Source of the DNA: Faecalicoccus sp.
Lineage (GTDB): Bacteria; Bacillota_I; Bacilli_A; Erysipelotrichales; Erysipelotrichaceae
Length of the DNA: 37,786 bases
Direction: 5' to 3'
NCBI GenBank assembly: GCA_017941505.1
Contig: JAGAWH010000125.1
Coordinates: 1 to 37,786 of the forward strand
A program made the translations under genes and the position numbers. The notes below the pieces were generated by a model. It did not search any database and was not told the origin of the DNA. It saw nothing but the letters and a program-made list of their open reading frames with translations. Each line of letters opens with the position of its first letter. The first letter of the stretch is position 1. Positions 8,182 to 16,059 of the stretch are shown here, in pieces.

Positions 8182-8733
8182 ATCTTTTTCAATTTGAATA
8201 AAAATCTGTTCTAAATTCTCGGCAGGAAGTCCTACCACATTTGTCATGGAGCCTTCGATCCATTCCACAAAATCCGATTCCTGAATACCATATCCCCCGG
8301 CCTTATCGAGAGGATTCTTATTTTGAACATAATTTTCAATATCGATATCATTCAATTTTCGAAAATGCACAAAGGTTGTCGCAACATCGACATAGACCGT
8401 ATCATCGACAATCACACAGACCCCTGTCTTCACCTCATGTGTAGTTTGAGAAAAAGTTCGAAGAAACAATCGTGCTTCATCCAAATCCTTTGGCTTGCCA
8501 AAGATCTTGCCCTGATAAGTGACAATGGTATCACTGCCAAGGACAATACAATCCGAATAAAGATCATATACATCTTTTGCCTTGGAATAGGCAACTTTCT
8601 TTAAGGCTTCATCTAAAGGCAGGCTTAAATCAAAGACTTCTTCCGATTTAGATGGATGGACCTCAAAGGTATATCCCATTTTCGATAAGATTTCTTTTCT
8701 TCTTGGAGATTGAGATGCCAATATCAATTTCAT
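8164..8733 (-). CDS. maf: Maf-like nucleoside triphosphate pyrophosphatase
   Basis: This 189-residue protein belongs to the Maf/HAM1-like house-cleaning pyrophosphatases, which hydrolyse modified or canonical UTP/dTTP-type nucleotides and are linked to septum control. The N-terminal ILASQSPRRKEIL is the family signature. The GSDTIV segment with the catalytic Asp and the KAGGYGIQ segment are also present. I chose the start at 8733 because it places MKLILASQSPRR at the N-terminus. A longer reading frame from 8904 only overlaps the gene upstream. The ATG overlaps the stop of the DUF1461 gene by 4 bases (ATGA), and this is the last gene of the threonine operon. Confidence 0.93.
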   Translation of the reverse strand: MKLILASQSPRRKEILSKMGYTFEVHPSKSEEVFDLSLPLDEALKKVAYSKAKDVYDLYSDCIVLGSDTIVTYQGKIFGKPKDLDEARLFLRTFSQTTHEVKTGVCVIVDDTVYVDVATTFVHFRKLNDIDIENYVQNKNPLDKAGGYGIQESDFVEWIEGSMTNVVGLPAENLEQIFIQIEKDGYTID

Positions 8734-9428
8734 TTTTTCACCCCAAATCCAATTGGCGCTTTCTTTTTTTGATACCAGATGGAGAATATCGCACATGGAA
8801 TCAAAATAAAGACAACTTTTAGAACAATGGTCAATACAAGCTGATAGAAAATGGTCTCCGGTAACATATTGATCATAAAATCGGTCGCCGGATTGAGTAA
8901 CCAAAGATCATTGTTGAAAAACAACGTATGAAACCACATCCAGAAGCCGGTAAAGTCGGTAAGCACCCATATTCCTAAGAGAGTCAATGCCAACATCATA
9001 CAAAGTAATGCCTGTAAAAACCCTCTGGTTAAAAATGCAGGCGTATTGACCTTATCCACCATTAAAAACCAAAAAAGGATTACCGCCATACCGATTGCCG
9101 AAAAAATGGCGGTCTTGATCGCATTTCGATAGAGCTCGCGCACATCAACCATATGGCTGATTTCTCTTTCGTTAAAGATCGGCTGTTTTTTACCGTTGAT
9201 CACAACTTCTCTTTCCAGGGATTCTTCTTTCCCTTCCAGATAGTCCAGTAATAAAGTAATTCCTGAATTCAAATCTTCGGAAGAGATATGAAGTTCTTGG
9301 GCTAAATTCATCTTTTCATAACGTGTTGTATAAAAAGATGGATCTAATGCGGTTGTTTGAACGGAAAAGACAACGGCTACAATAATAAATAGCCATCCCC
9401 AAATATAAGATAATATTGACTTCATCAT
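8730..9428 (-). CDS. DUF1461 (TIGR01906-type) integral membrane protein
   Basis: This 232-residue membrane protein has a first helix near residues 6-25. An outer loop holds the family signature FNEREISHMVDV, and about four more helices follow. The segment FHTLFFNNDLWLLNPATD is also typical of TIGR01906. Its function is unknown. It overlaps both neighbours (pheB upstream, maf downstream) by 4 bases, so it is translated as part of the threonine operon. A direct role in amino acid synthesis is not implied. Confidence 0.85.
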   Translation of the reverse strand: MMKSILSYIWGWLFIIVAVVFSVQTTALDPSFYTTRYEKMNLAQELHISSEDLNSGITLLLDYLEGKEESLEREVVINGKKQPIFNEREISHMVDVRELYRNAIKTAIFSAIGMAVILFWFLMVDKVNTPAFLTRGFLQALLCMMLALTLLGIWVLTDFTGFWMWFHTLFFNNDLWLLNPATDFMINMLPETIFYQLVLTIVLKVVFILIPCAIFSIWYQKKKAPIGFGVKK

Positions 9429-9859
9429 TCTACTGCCACCAAATCTACTTTATCGACAATATCCATGTTTTGAATCTGCGCTAAAAAGTTTTCAATCCCG
9501 ACCTCTAAATCCGTTATATCCAGGGTAAAGGATACGTTATGGATACCATGAATCGGAATAGTTTGATTGATTGCCAGAATGTTGACCTGATTGCGTGAAA
9601 TCAAAGAAGATACCTTGGATAAGGAACCCTTTTCATTGTGTAAGGTCATTGTAATAACAGCTTTGCGGTTGTTCTGTTCCTGATCAAAGGAGAAAACCGC
9701 ATCTTTGTACTTATAATACGTTCCCCTGGATATACCTACCGCTTTGACTGCTTCGGAAATTCGTTTTGCCTTACCGGTATGCAGCAGCATTCTGGCTTCT
9801 AAAACTTTATCCAATACATCCGGAAGTATATCGGAAGATACAACATAATATTTACTCAT
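9425..9859 (-). CDS. pheB: PheB-like ACT-domain protein (UPF0735)
   Basis: This protein of about 144 residues has a short N-terminal helix-turn-helix-like part (AKRISEAVKAVGISRGTYYKYKD) and a C-terminal ACT domain (AVITMTLHNEKGSLSKVSSLI...). This is the PheB/UPF0735 architecture. The ACT domain suggests binding of an amino acid, and the placement directly after thrB suggests sensing within the threonine/aromatic pathways. Two ATGs are possible. The one at 9868 leaves only 3 bases to the GGAG. The one at 9859 (MSKYYVV) leaves 12 and matches the family's N-terminus better, so I use it. It overlaps the thrB stop. Confidence 0.87.
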   Translation of the reverse strand: MSKYYVVSSDILPDVLDKVLEARMLLHTGKAKRISEAVKAVGISRGTYYKYKDAVFSFDQEQNNRKAVITMTLHNEKGSLSKVSSLISRNQVNILAINQTIPIHGIHNVSFTLDITDLEVGIENFLAQIQNMDIVDKVDLVAVE

Positions 9860-10724
9860 AAGTAACATATGCTCCTTTTTGTGAAATGGTAACCGGTTTT
9901 ACCTGAATATTAGGATATGTATTTTCTACATATTCTTTCAATAATGTCAGCTGTGGTTTTATCTTCGACATTGCCAGCATAGTTGAGCCGCTGCCGGAAA
10001 TCCATAACGGAAAACCATGATTTTGACAGAAAGCCTTTAAGTCTCTATATTCCTTAATCAAAGAACTGCGATATGGTTCATGTAAGAAATCCTCGGCAGC
10101 AGATGTCAACATGATTTGATCCCCGGAAGCTAATGCAGAACAAAAGGCAATCGCATGGGCTGTCTGTAAAGATGCCTGTTCTAGTAAAACTTTATCAGGA
10201 ATCAATTTACGGGCTTGATCCGTAGATACCGGATAATCCGGTATTAAAGCTAACGTGTTCCAGGTTTTACATGGAATCAGGGTCATTTTCCAAACATCGT
10301 TTTGTTTATAGGTCACAACCAAATGACCATACAATGCAGCTGCCACATTATCGGCATGCCCTTCCAGCGATGCAGCCAGATTCAACATTTCACTTTTTGT
10401 GAGGTGCGCATCAAACCATGCATCGGCTGCAAGTATACCTGCTACAATACAGGTTGCCGAAGAGCCTAGTCCTCTTGAAAAAGGAATATCCGTATCAATA
10501 TCCAAATGAAAAGAAGGAAGCTCTCTGCCAAGCTTTTGACAGACAGCTTCAAATCCTTTAATCACTAAATTATCTCTGTTACAAAACTTGTCAGGACAGC
10601 CGGTGATGGTTAATGCATCGCTTTTTTCAAAGCGAAAATGAGCCCACCAGTCAAGTGCGAGTCCTAAACTGTCAAATCCAATACAGACATTTGCGCTGGT
10701 TGCCGGAACCGACACCTTAATCAT
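9852..10724 (-). CDS. thrB: Homoserine kinase
   Basis: This 290-residue GHMP-family kinase phosphorylates L-homoserine with ATP, giving O-phosphohomoserine for ThrC. The N-terminal VSVPATSANVCIGFDSLGLAL, the ATP-binding PFSRGLGSSATCIVAG, and the third GHMP motif LWISGSGSTMLA are all present, and the length is normal. It overlaps thrC upstream by 8 bases and pheB downstream, with AAAGGA ahead of its ATG. It forms the core of the threonine operon. Confidence 0.95.
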   Translation of the reverse strand: MIKVSVPATSANVCIGFDSLGLALDWWAHFRFEKSDALTITGCPDKFCNRDNLVIKGFEAVCQKLGRELPSFHLDIDTDIPFSRGLGSSATCIVAGILAADAWFDAHLTKSEMLNLAASLEGHADNVAAALYGHLVVTYKQNDVWKMTLIPCKTWNTLALIPDYPVSTDQARKLIPDKVLLEQASLQTAHAIAFCSALASGDQIMLTSAAEDFLHEPYRSSLIKEYRDLKAFCQNHGFPLWISGSGSTMLAMSKIKPQLTLLKEYVENTYPNIQVKPVTISQKGAYVTYE

Positions 10725-12192
10725 TGAAACAATCCTTTACGGCATTTAATACGGAATCTTTCATTTCGTCAATTGCCAATACATCTTTGTGTAAGATTGG
10801 AAGACTTTCCAGTTCCGCAAGTCCTGCCGGAATCGGATCAGTGCAGATTTCAGCAAGTTGATGCATCGCTTCAAGCTCTTTTCCTGCCTCTTTTCCTAAT
10901 GCATCTAATACATCGATGCTAAATTTATATGGAGAAGCAGTTGCCAGAGATACAATCGGACGATTGGAAGCCTTATTGGCGACATCATATCCGATAGCGG
11001 AATGCGTATCGAGTACTACACCGGTCTTTTCATAGGTTTCACGAATCACACGCTTAGTGCCTTCATCATCTACATAACCGCATCCAAATAATGCCTGCAT
11101 TCTTTCCAACATATCCGCAGGAATGGTATATTTGCCTTTTTCTTTTAAATCATTCATAAAGCCGGCAACCATTTCAGCATTTTTACCGGACATATAATAC
11201 AGTAAACGCTCTAAGTTAGAGGAAATTAAAATATCCATGCTTGGAGAGATTGTCTGAATAAACGGACGGTTTTTATCATATACACCTGTTGTCAGGAAAT
11301 CCGTTAAAATATGGTTCGCATTGGAAGCTACATAGAATTTTTCTACAGGAAGTCCCATCAAATATCCATAATAACCGGCTAATACATCACCAAAGTTTCC
11401 GGTAGGAACACTGAAGGATACTTTATCGCCTACTTTAATTACACTATTATTTACAAGATATTTATAGGCCTCAAAGTAATATACAATCTGCGGAACTAAA
11501 CGTCCGATATTGATGGAGTTTGCACTTGTTAAAAAGACATTTTCCTTAGCGCATTTTTCAGCTAAATCTTTATCTAAGAATAAATTTTTAACCTGGGATT
11601 GGGCATCATCAAAGTTTCCTTCTACCGCATATACCTTCACGTTTTTACCGCGCTGGGTTGCCATCTGGCGATATTGAATCTGGGATACACCATTATGCGG
11701 ATAGAACACTTCAATACCGATATTCTTTACATCCTGGAAGCCGGCCAGTGCAGCCTTGCCAGTATCACCGCTGGTTGCCGTTAAGATCAAAGCTTTCTTA
11801 CCTGTTGTCTGTAAAGCCTTGGACATCAATTGCGGAAGTAGTGTTAAGGCAACATCTTTAAAGGCACTTGTTGGTCCATGGAAGAGCTCCAATACATAAA
11901 CATCGCCTACCTTGCGAACCGGTGTAACTTCTGCGGCCGTGAAATTGGATGAATATGCATTATATACACATTCTTTTAATTCTTCATCACTGAAATCCGG
12001 TAATAAAGGACGTAAGATCATTTCAGCATTTTCCATATAGGTTTGTGAACAGATCTTATTTAAATCAATATTTACTGTATCGATATCCGGCCATACATAC
12101 AATCCACCGTCGGAAGAAATTCCATCTAGGATTGCCTGTTTTGCGGTTACTTTTTTACTTGCATCTCTGGTTGACTGATAATATTTTTCCAT
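10717..12192 (-). CDS. thrC: Threonine synthase
   Basis: This 491-residue PLP enzyme converts O-phosphohomoserine to threonine. The PLP lysine lies in FHGPTSAFKDVAL, and the N-terminal ARDASKKVTAKQAILDG and SGDTGKAALAGF segments match the longer ThrC class (as in E. coli and fungi). A strong AAGGAGG precedes the ATG. It is the first gene of the operon and is read from the divergent region shared with lysC. The untranslated leader is about 145 bases and contains structured sequence. Next comes thrB with an 8-base overlap. Confidence 0.95.
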   Translation of the reverse strand: MEKYYQSTRDASKKVTAKQAILDGISSDGGLYVWPDIDTVNIDLNKICSQTYMENAEMILRPLLPDFSDEELKECVYNAYSSNFTAAEVTPVRKVGDVYVLELFHGPTSAFKDVALTLLPQLMSKALQTTGKKALILTATSGDTGKAALAGFQDVKNIGIEVFYPHNGVSQIQYRQMATQRGKNVKVYAVEGNFDDAQSQVKNLFLDKDLAEKCAKENVFLTSANSINIGRLVPQIVYYFEAYKYLVNNSVIKVGDKVSFSVPTGNFGDVLAGYYGYLMGLPVEKFYVASNANHILTDFLTTGVYDKNRPFIQTISPSMDILISSNLERLLYYMSGKNAEMVAGFMNDLKEKGKYTIPADMLERMQALFGCGYVDDEGTKRVIRETYEKTGVVLDTHSAIGYDVANKASNRPIVSLATASPYKFSIDVLDALGKEAGKELEAMHQLAEICTDPIPAGLAELESLPILHKDVLAIDEMKDSVLNAVKDCFND

Positions 12193-12242
12193 AACAATTC
12201 CTCCTTGAAAAAGCTTAACTCATATGTTACAATGTGCGCGTT

Positions 12243-12353
12243 AAAAAAACAAGTGTTTTTGTGGTAGAAACACATCAACAATTTTGTATTGTATATGAAA
12301 CACAAAATTGTCAAAAAGGTTTTCAAAACGGATACACCTGTTTTATTATAGCA
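12243..12353 (-). promoter_or_regulatory. thrC promoter and structured leader with terminator-like hairpin
   Basis: An extended -10 box (TGCTATAAT on the minus strand, 12345-12353) would start transcription near 12338. The leader then holds an inverted repeat with 10-base arms, ACAATTTTGT/ACAAAATTGT on the plus strand (12278-12287 and 12302-12311). Closer to the gene is a small hairpin GTGTTT/AAACAC (12253-12258 and 12268-12273), followed after TTG by seven T (12243-12249). A TTGACA also occurs at 12309-12314 and could serve a second start. The layout suggests attenuation or an operator. No T-box consensus is visible. Confidence 0.5.
12320..12349 (+). promoter_or_regulatory. Candidate lysC promoter overlapping the thrC -10
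   Basis: TTTTCA (12320-12325) is separated by 18 bases from TATTAT (12344-12349). The -10 shares five bases with the thrC -10 on the other strand, so polymerase binding would be mutually exclusive. The -35 is weak, and the promoter is an inference. Confidence 0.4.
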
Positions 12354-12374
12354 AATAGGCTGCCCTTTTCGCAC

Positions 12375-12399
12375 ACTTCCTACGGAAGTTTTTATTTTT
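12375..12399 (+). terminator. Terminator-like hairpin in the lysC leader
   Basis: ACTTCC-TAC-GGAAGT is followed by TTTT-A-TTTTT on the plus strand. There is no plus-strand gene before it, so it is not an ordinary gene end. It lies 31 bases before the lysC ATG and is best explained as a leader attenuator. A lysine riboswitch (L-box) is far longer and is not present. Confidence 0.5.
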
Positions 12400-12430
12400 A
12401 AAGTGCAGCTTTAAGAACGGGAGATGTTTT

Positions 12431-13762
12431 ATGTTAAAAATCACTAAGTTTGGCGGCAGCAGTGTTGCCAATGCCGACCAATTTCGTAAAGTAAAAGAAA
12501 TCGTTGAATCCGATCCGGCACGTAAATATGTCGTTGTCAGCGCACCGGGAAAAAGAGATAAAAGCGATAATAAGATTACCGATCTTTTATATCTTTTAGA
12601 TGCGCACCGTCAATATCATGTTGATGGCAGCAACGTTTATAAACTCATTCGTCAGCGCTTTGTCGACATTAAAAATGAGTTAGGTCTCAAACAGCCGATT
12701 GAAGAAGAACTGGATCAGTTCTATCAGAATTTGAACAAATATTCACAGGATGCGATCGTATCCCGCGGTGAATATTTCTGTGCTAAGTTAATGGCTGAAT
12801 ATTTAGGGTATGACTTTGTCGATGCCCAGGACGTGATCCGCTTTAAAATGGATAAGACCATCGATATGAAGCGAACCACTGAAAAACTGCTTCAGAAAAA
12901 GGCCGAGCATGAACGCTTTGTGTTCCCGGGCTTCTATGGTTCTACCGCAACCGACCAGGTGCAAGTGTTCTCTCGAGGCGGTGGTGATATCACAGGTGCC
13001 ATTCTGGCAAGATGCTTAGAGGCCGATGTATATGAAAACTGGACCGATGTATCCGGCTTTTTGATGGCCGATCCTTCGATTGTTCAATCACCAAAGCCAA
13101 TCACCCATATTACCTATACAGAACTTCGTGAATTATCATATATGGGTGCCAGCGTCTTACATGAAGAGGCTATCTTCCCGGTTAAGGAAGCCAATATTCC
13201 GATTCATATTTTGAATACCAATCACCCGGAAGATGCAGGAACCATCATTCAGGAACATACGAATATTAAGAATAAATATTCGATTACCGGTATTGCCGGA
13301 AAACGCGGCTTCTTATCCATCTATGTGTATAAGAAACATATGTCCAATGAAGTCGGATTTATCCGCAGAGTATTGACAATCTTAGAATCCTACAATATTT
13401 CGGTGGAACATATTCCGACCGGTATCGATTCTTTCTCGATTGTCGTTGTGGAATCCGATATTCGCGATTCTTTATATGAAATTTTAGCCCGCATCAAGTC
13501 GGAGCTCAAACCGGATGAAATTCATACCGATGATGATTTAGCTTTAATCTCTACCGTTGGTAAGGCAATGGCTGAAAAATCCGGTATGGCCGGTAAACTG
13601 TTCGGTGCTTTAGGAGAACATAAGATCAACATCAAGATGATTGCCCAATCCAGTGATGAAATCAACATTACCGTTGCGGTAAAGGCAAGCGATTTCAAAC
13701 GTTCGATTCGTGCCATCTACGATAAATTTGTAACAGAGGAGGATTTAGTTGATTATGAGTAA
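12431..13762 (+). CDS. lysC: Aspartate kinase
   Basis: This 443-residue monofunctional aspartokinase catalyses the first step of the lysine, threonine and methionine pathways, phosphorylating aspartate. The N-terminal KFGGSSVANADQFRKV is the family signature. Tandem ACT domains follow from about residue 290 (SIYVYKKHMSNEVGFIRRVL and ISTVGKAMAEKSGMAGKLFGAL), which usually give feedback inhibition. The length and layout are closest to the LysC/ThrA-type class with one catalytic domain and two ACT domains. GGGAG precedes the ATG. The asd gene follows with an 8-base overlap. Confidence 0.95.
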   Translation: MLKITKFGGSSVANADQFRKVKEIVESDPARKYVVVSAPGKRDKSDNKITDLLYLLDAHRQYHVDGSNVYKLIRQRFVDIKNELGLKQPIEEELDQFYQNLNKYSQDAIVSRGEYFCAKLMAEYLGYDFVDAQDVIRFKMDKTIDMKRTTEKLLQKKAEHERFVFPGFYGSTATDQVQVFSRGGGDITGAILARCLEADVYENWTDVSGFLMADPSIVQSPKPITHITYTELRELSYMGASVLHEEAIFPVKEANIPIHILNTNHPEDAGTIIQEHTNIKNKYSITGIAGKRGFLSIYVYKKHMSNEVGFIRRVLTILESYNISVEHIPTGIDSFSIVVVESDIRDSLYEILARIKSELKPDEIHTDDDLALISTVGKAMAEKSGMAGKLFGALGEHKINIKMIAQSSDEINITVAVKASDFKRSIRAIYDKFVTEEDLVDYE

Positions 13763-14741
13763 AGTAGTAGGAATTGTAGGAGCAACGGGTGCTGTCGGAC
13801 AGCAGATGCTCCAGTGTTTAGAAGAAAGAGATTTAGATATCGAAGTACGTTTATTTGCCAGTGCACGCTCTAAAGGCAAGGTATTCCAATACAAAGGAAA
13901 AGATATCGTTGTGGAAGAATTATGCGAAGATTCTATGAAAGGCTTAGATTACGCTTTAGGCGCAACAGAAAATGATTTAGCCAAGGTATGGACAAAATGG
14001 GCCAAAAAAGAAGGTGTTGTCGTAGTCGATAACTCGAGCGCTTTCCGTTTAGATGAGGATGTACCTTTAGTTGTACCGGAAATCAATGCCGATGATATTC
14101 AAAAGCACAATGGTTTAATTGCCAATCCAAACTGTGCAACCATCATCGCTTTAGTAGCGCTGAATGTCTTACATAAGGAATTTGGTATTAAGCGCATGAT
14201 CGTATCCACATATCAGGCAGTATCCGGTGCCGGTGTGAAAGGTATTCAGGATTTAGAAACGCAGATCAAAGATCCAAATGCACCACGTAATGCCTTCCCT
14301 TATCAGATTGCCTACAACTTAATCCCGCAAATCGGTGATTTTGATGATTTAGGTATTTCAAAAGAAGAATGGAAGCTTCAAAACGAATCCCGCAAGATTT
14401 GGCATACGGATGACTTATTAGTAAACTGCACATGCGTACGTGTTCCGGTAATGCGTTCTCACTCTGAAAGCATTACGATCGAATGCGAAAAAGAAGTCGA
14501 TGTAGAAAAGGCACGTGAATTACTGGCCAAAGCAGAAGGCGTTGTATTAAAAGACGACCCTAAAAATAAGATCTATCCAATGCCGTTAGATACTACGGAC
14601 CAGGATCTTGTATATGTAGGAAGAATCCGTAAGGATATCTCCGATCCGACAGGTCACTCTCTGGCATTATTCTGCTGTGGGGACCAGATCCGCAAGGGTG
14701 CTGCAACAAACGCAGTTCAAATTTTAGAAAAGTTATTATAA
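13755..14741 (+). CDS. asd: Aspartate-semialdehyde dehydrogenase
   Basis: This 328-residue enzyme reduces aspartyl phosphate to the semialdehyde using NADPH. The N-terminal nucleotide-binding motif GIVGATGAVGQQ and the active-site Cys127 in NPNCATI are clear, and STYQAVSGAG follows. Two starts are possible. TTG at 13749 sits 6 bases after AGAGGAGG, while ATG at 13755 sits 12 bases after it. I use the ATG because MSKVVGIVGATG matches the family N-terminus. Overlap with lysC indicates coupled translation. Confidence 0.95.
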   Translation: MSKVVGIVGATGAVGQQMLQCLEERDLDIEVRLFASARSKGKVFQYKGKDIVVEELCEDSMKGLDYALGATENDLAKVWTKWAKKEGVVVVDNSSAFRLDEDVPLVVPEINADDIQKHNGLIANPNCATIIALVALNVLHKEFGIKRMIVSTYQAVSGAGVKGIQDLETQIKDPNAPRNAFPYQIAYNLIPQIGDFDDLGISKEEWKLQNESRKIWHTDDLLVNCTCVRVPVMRSHSESITIECEKEVDVEKARELLAKAEGVVLKDDPKNKIYPMPLDTTDQDLVYVGRIRKDISDPTGHSLALFCCGDQIRKGAATNAVQILEKLL

Positions 14742-14746
14742 GAACA

Positions 14747-14775
14747 AACACCGGTGTTTGAGCCGGTGTTTTCTT
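14747..14775 (+). terminator. Terminator of lysC-asd
   Basis: AACACCGG (14747-14754) pairs with CCGGTGTT (14763-14770) and is followed by TTTTCTT. It begins six bases after the asd stop and separates asd from the convergent cysteine desulfidase gene, which ends at 14780. Confidence 0.85.
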
Positions 14776-14779
14776 ATGT

Positions 14780-16045
14780 TCATTTCTTCAACATCGATGC
14801 GATGATGACCTTATCGGTATATTTCATTCCTTCTCTTCCGATTTCACCGACTGTCGTAACGGTTTCATCAGTCAATGTACGGATAATTCCTGTATCCGGT
14901 AAATAATGTTTTCCATTCATGACCATGCGGTGTGCCAGTAAAGATGCCTCTAAGCCGCTGTTGATCTTAGCTGCACAGGAGATCTTTGCCCCATCACAGA
15001 TAATACCCGGTGTAATGGCCAGAGTACTGTCAATGGTTTGATCAATTTGATCTAATGTGCCTCCTAACATATAGGTAAGCGCAGCACCTGACGAGCAGGT
15101 AGCCGATATTGCCCCGCAGAAGGCGGAAAGCTTTCCGATATATTCCTTTTGATAAATCGTCAAAAGGGCAGAAAAGACAAGTGAGCGATACAGCTTTTCT
15201 TCATCAATGCCTTTACTTTTCGCATAAACAATGAGTGGCACGGAAGAAGATATTCCCTGATTACCCGAGCCGGAGTTAATGATAACCGGCAGATCGCATC
15301 CGCCCATTCTGGCTTCCGAGGCAGCTGAGGCATAGGCGCGCATCTTGTGGAAGATATCATCTTCATATTGATCTAAGATCAAAGGTCCGATTCCAACACC
15401 GTAATTTCCCTTCATGCCTTCTTTGGCAATGGCCATATTGTATTCAATCTGTCTTGAAATCAAAGGTTTAACTTTTTCTAAATCGACTTCATCCGCAAAG
15501 GTTTTGATGTTGCGTAAATTTAACTGTGATCTGTCCGCTCCTTCGCTTTCCTTCATTTGATCATTAAAATAGATGACCTCTCCATTCTTAAGGATTTGAT
15601 ACACATTGGTATGATCATGGCGAATTTCCACGCTGACAGATTGATCTCCCCTTTTTAAAACGATGATAAAATGTAACGGAATATCGGAGTTCAAAAATTC
15701 AACTTTACACTTTCCTGACTCTACAAACTGCTTTGCCAGGGCCAGCTTATCCTCTAAGACAGTAGCTAAAACCTCCATATTTTTATCAGTATCCCCACCA
15801 AAGGCTCCCATCGCACAGGCTGTTTCAATTCCGGTTAACCCATGGGAATTAGGGATAAATACACAGCGTACGTTTTTGATCATATTTCCGCTGCATTTGG
15901 CCACAATCGATGTAGGATCCTCCCCTAATTCTTTTCTTGCCAGAGCACTGGCATAGGCTAAGGCGATGGGTTCTGTACATCCCATAGCCGGAATCATTTC
16001 CTCTTTCATGATTTGTAAAAAAGCTGTTTCAATATTAGTATCCAT
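14780..16045 (-). CDS. cyuA: L-cysteine desulfidase (CyuA/YhaM, UPF0597)
   Basis: This 421-residue enzyme is likely an oxygen-labile [4Fe-4S] L-cysteine desulfidase, giving pyruvate, ammonia and sulfide. The family's Cys residues are visible: Cys23 in GCTEP, Cys310 (FCGA), Cys350 (IICDGAK) and Cys357 (SCAAK). As I recall it, the Methanocaldococcus enzyme uses Cys25, 282, 322 and 329. The 40- and 7-residue gaps between the last three match exactly here. It was often annotated as a serine dehydratase alpha subunit. It starts 14 bases after the UvrA-like gene with AGGAG upstream, so it is the second gene of that pair. Confidence 0.87.
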   Translation of the reverse strand: MDTNIETAFLQIMKEEMIPAMGCTEPIALAYASALARKELGEDPTSIVAKCSGNMIKNVRCVFIPNSHGLTGIETACAMGAFGGDTDKNMEVLATVLEDKLALAKQFVESGKCKVEFLNSDIPLHFIIVLKRGDQSVSVEIRHDHTNVYQILKNGEVIYFNDQMKESEGADRSQLNLRNIKTFADEVDLEKVKPLISRQIEYNMAIAKEGMKGNYGVGIGPLILDQYEDDIFHKMRAYASAASEARMGGCDLPVIINSGSGNQGISSSVPLIVYAKSKGIDEEKLYRSLVFSALLTIYQKEYIGKLSAFCGAISATCSSGAALTYMLGGTLDQIDQTIDSTLAITPGIICDGAKISCAAKINSGLEASLLAHRMVMNGKHYLPDTGIIRTLTDETVTTVGEIGREGMKYTDKVIIASMLKK

Positions 16046-16059
16046 ACTAAATCTCCTAA

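Noticed and set aside
8734..8904. N-terminal extension of Maf by 57 codons
   Set aside because: It lies inside the DUF1461 gene, and the family N-terminus MKLILASQSPRR starts at 8733.
12147..12374. A 75-codon minus-strand ORF through the thrC leader, considered as a leader peptide
   Set aside because: Thr codons are scattered, not clustered, there is no ribosome binding site, and the frame runs into thrC out of frame.
12354..12430. Lysine riboswitch (L-box) before lysC
   Set aside because: The leader is far too short and has only one small hairpin.
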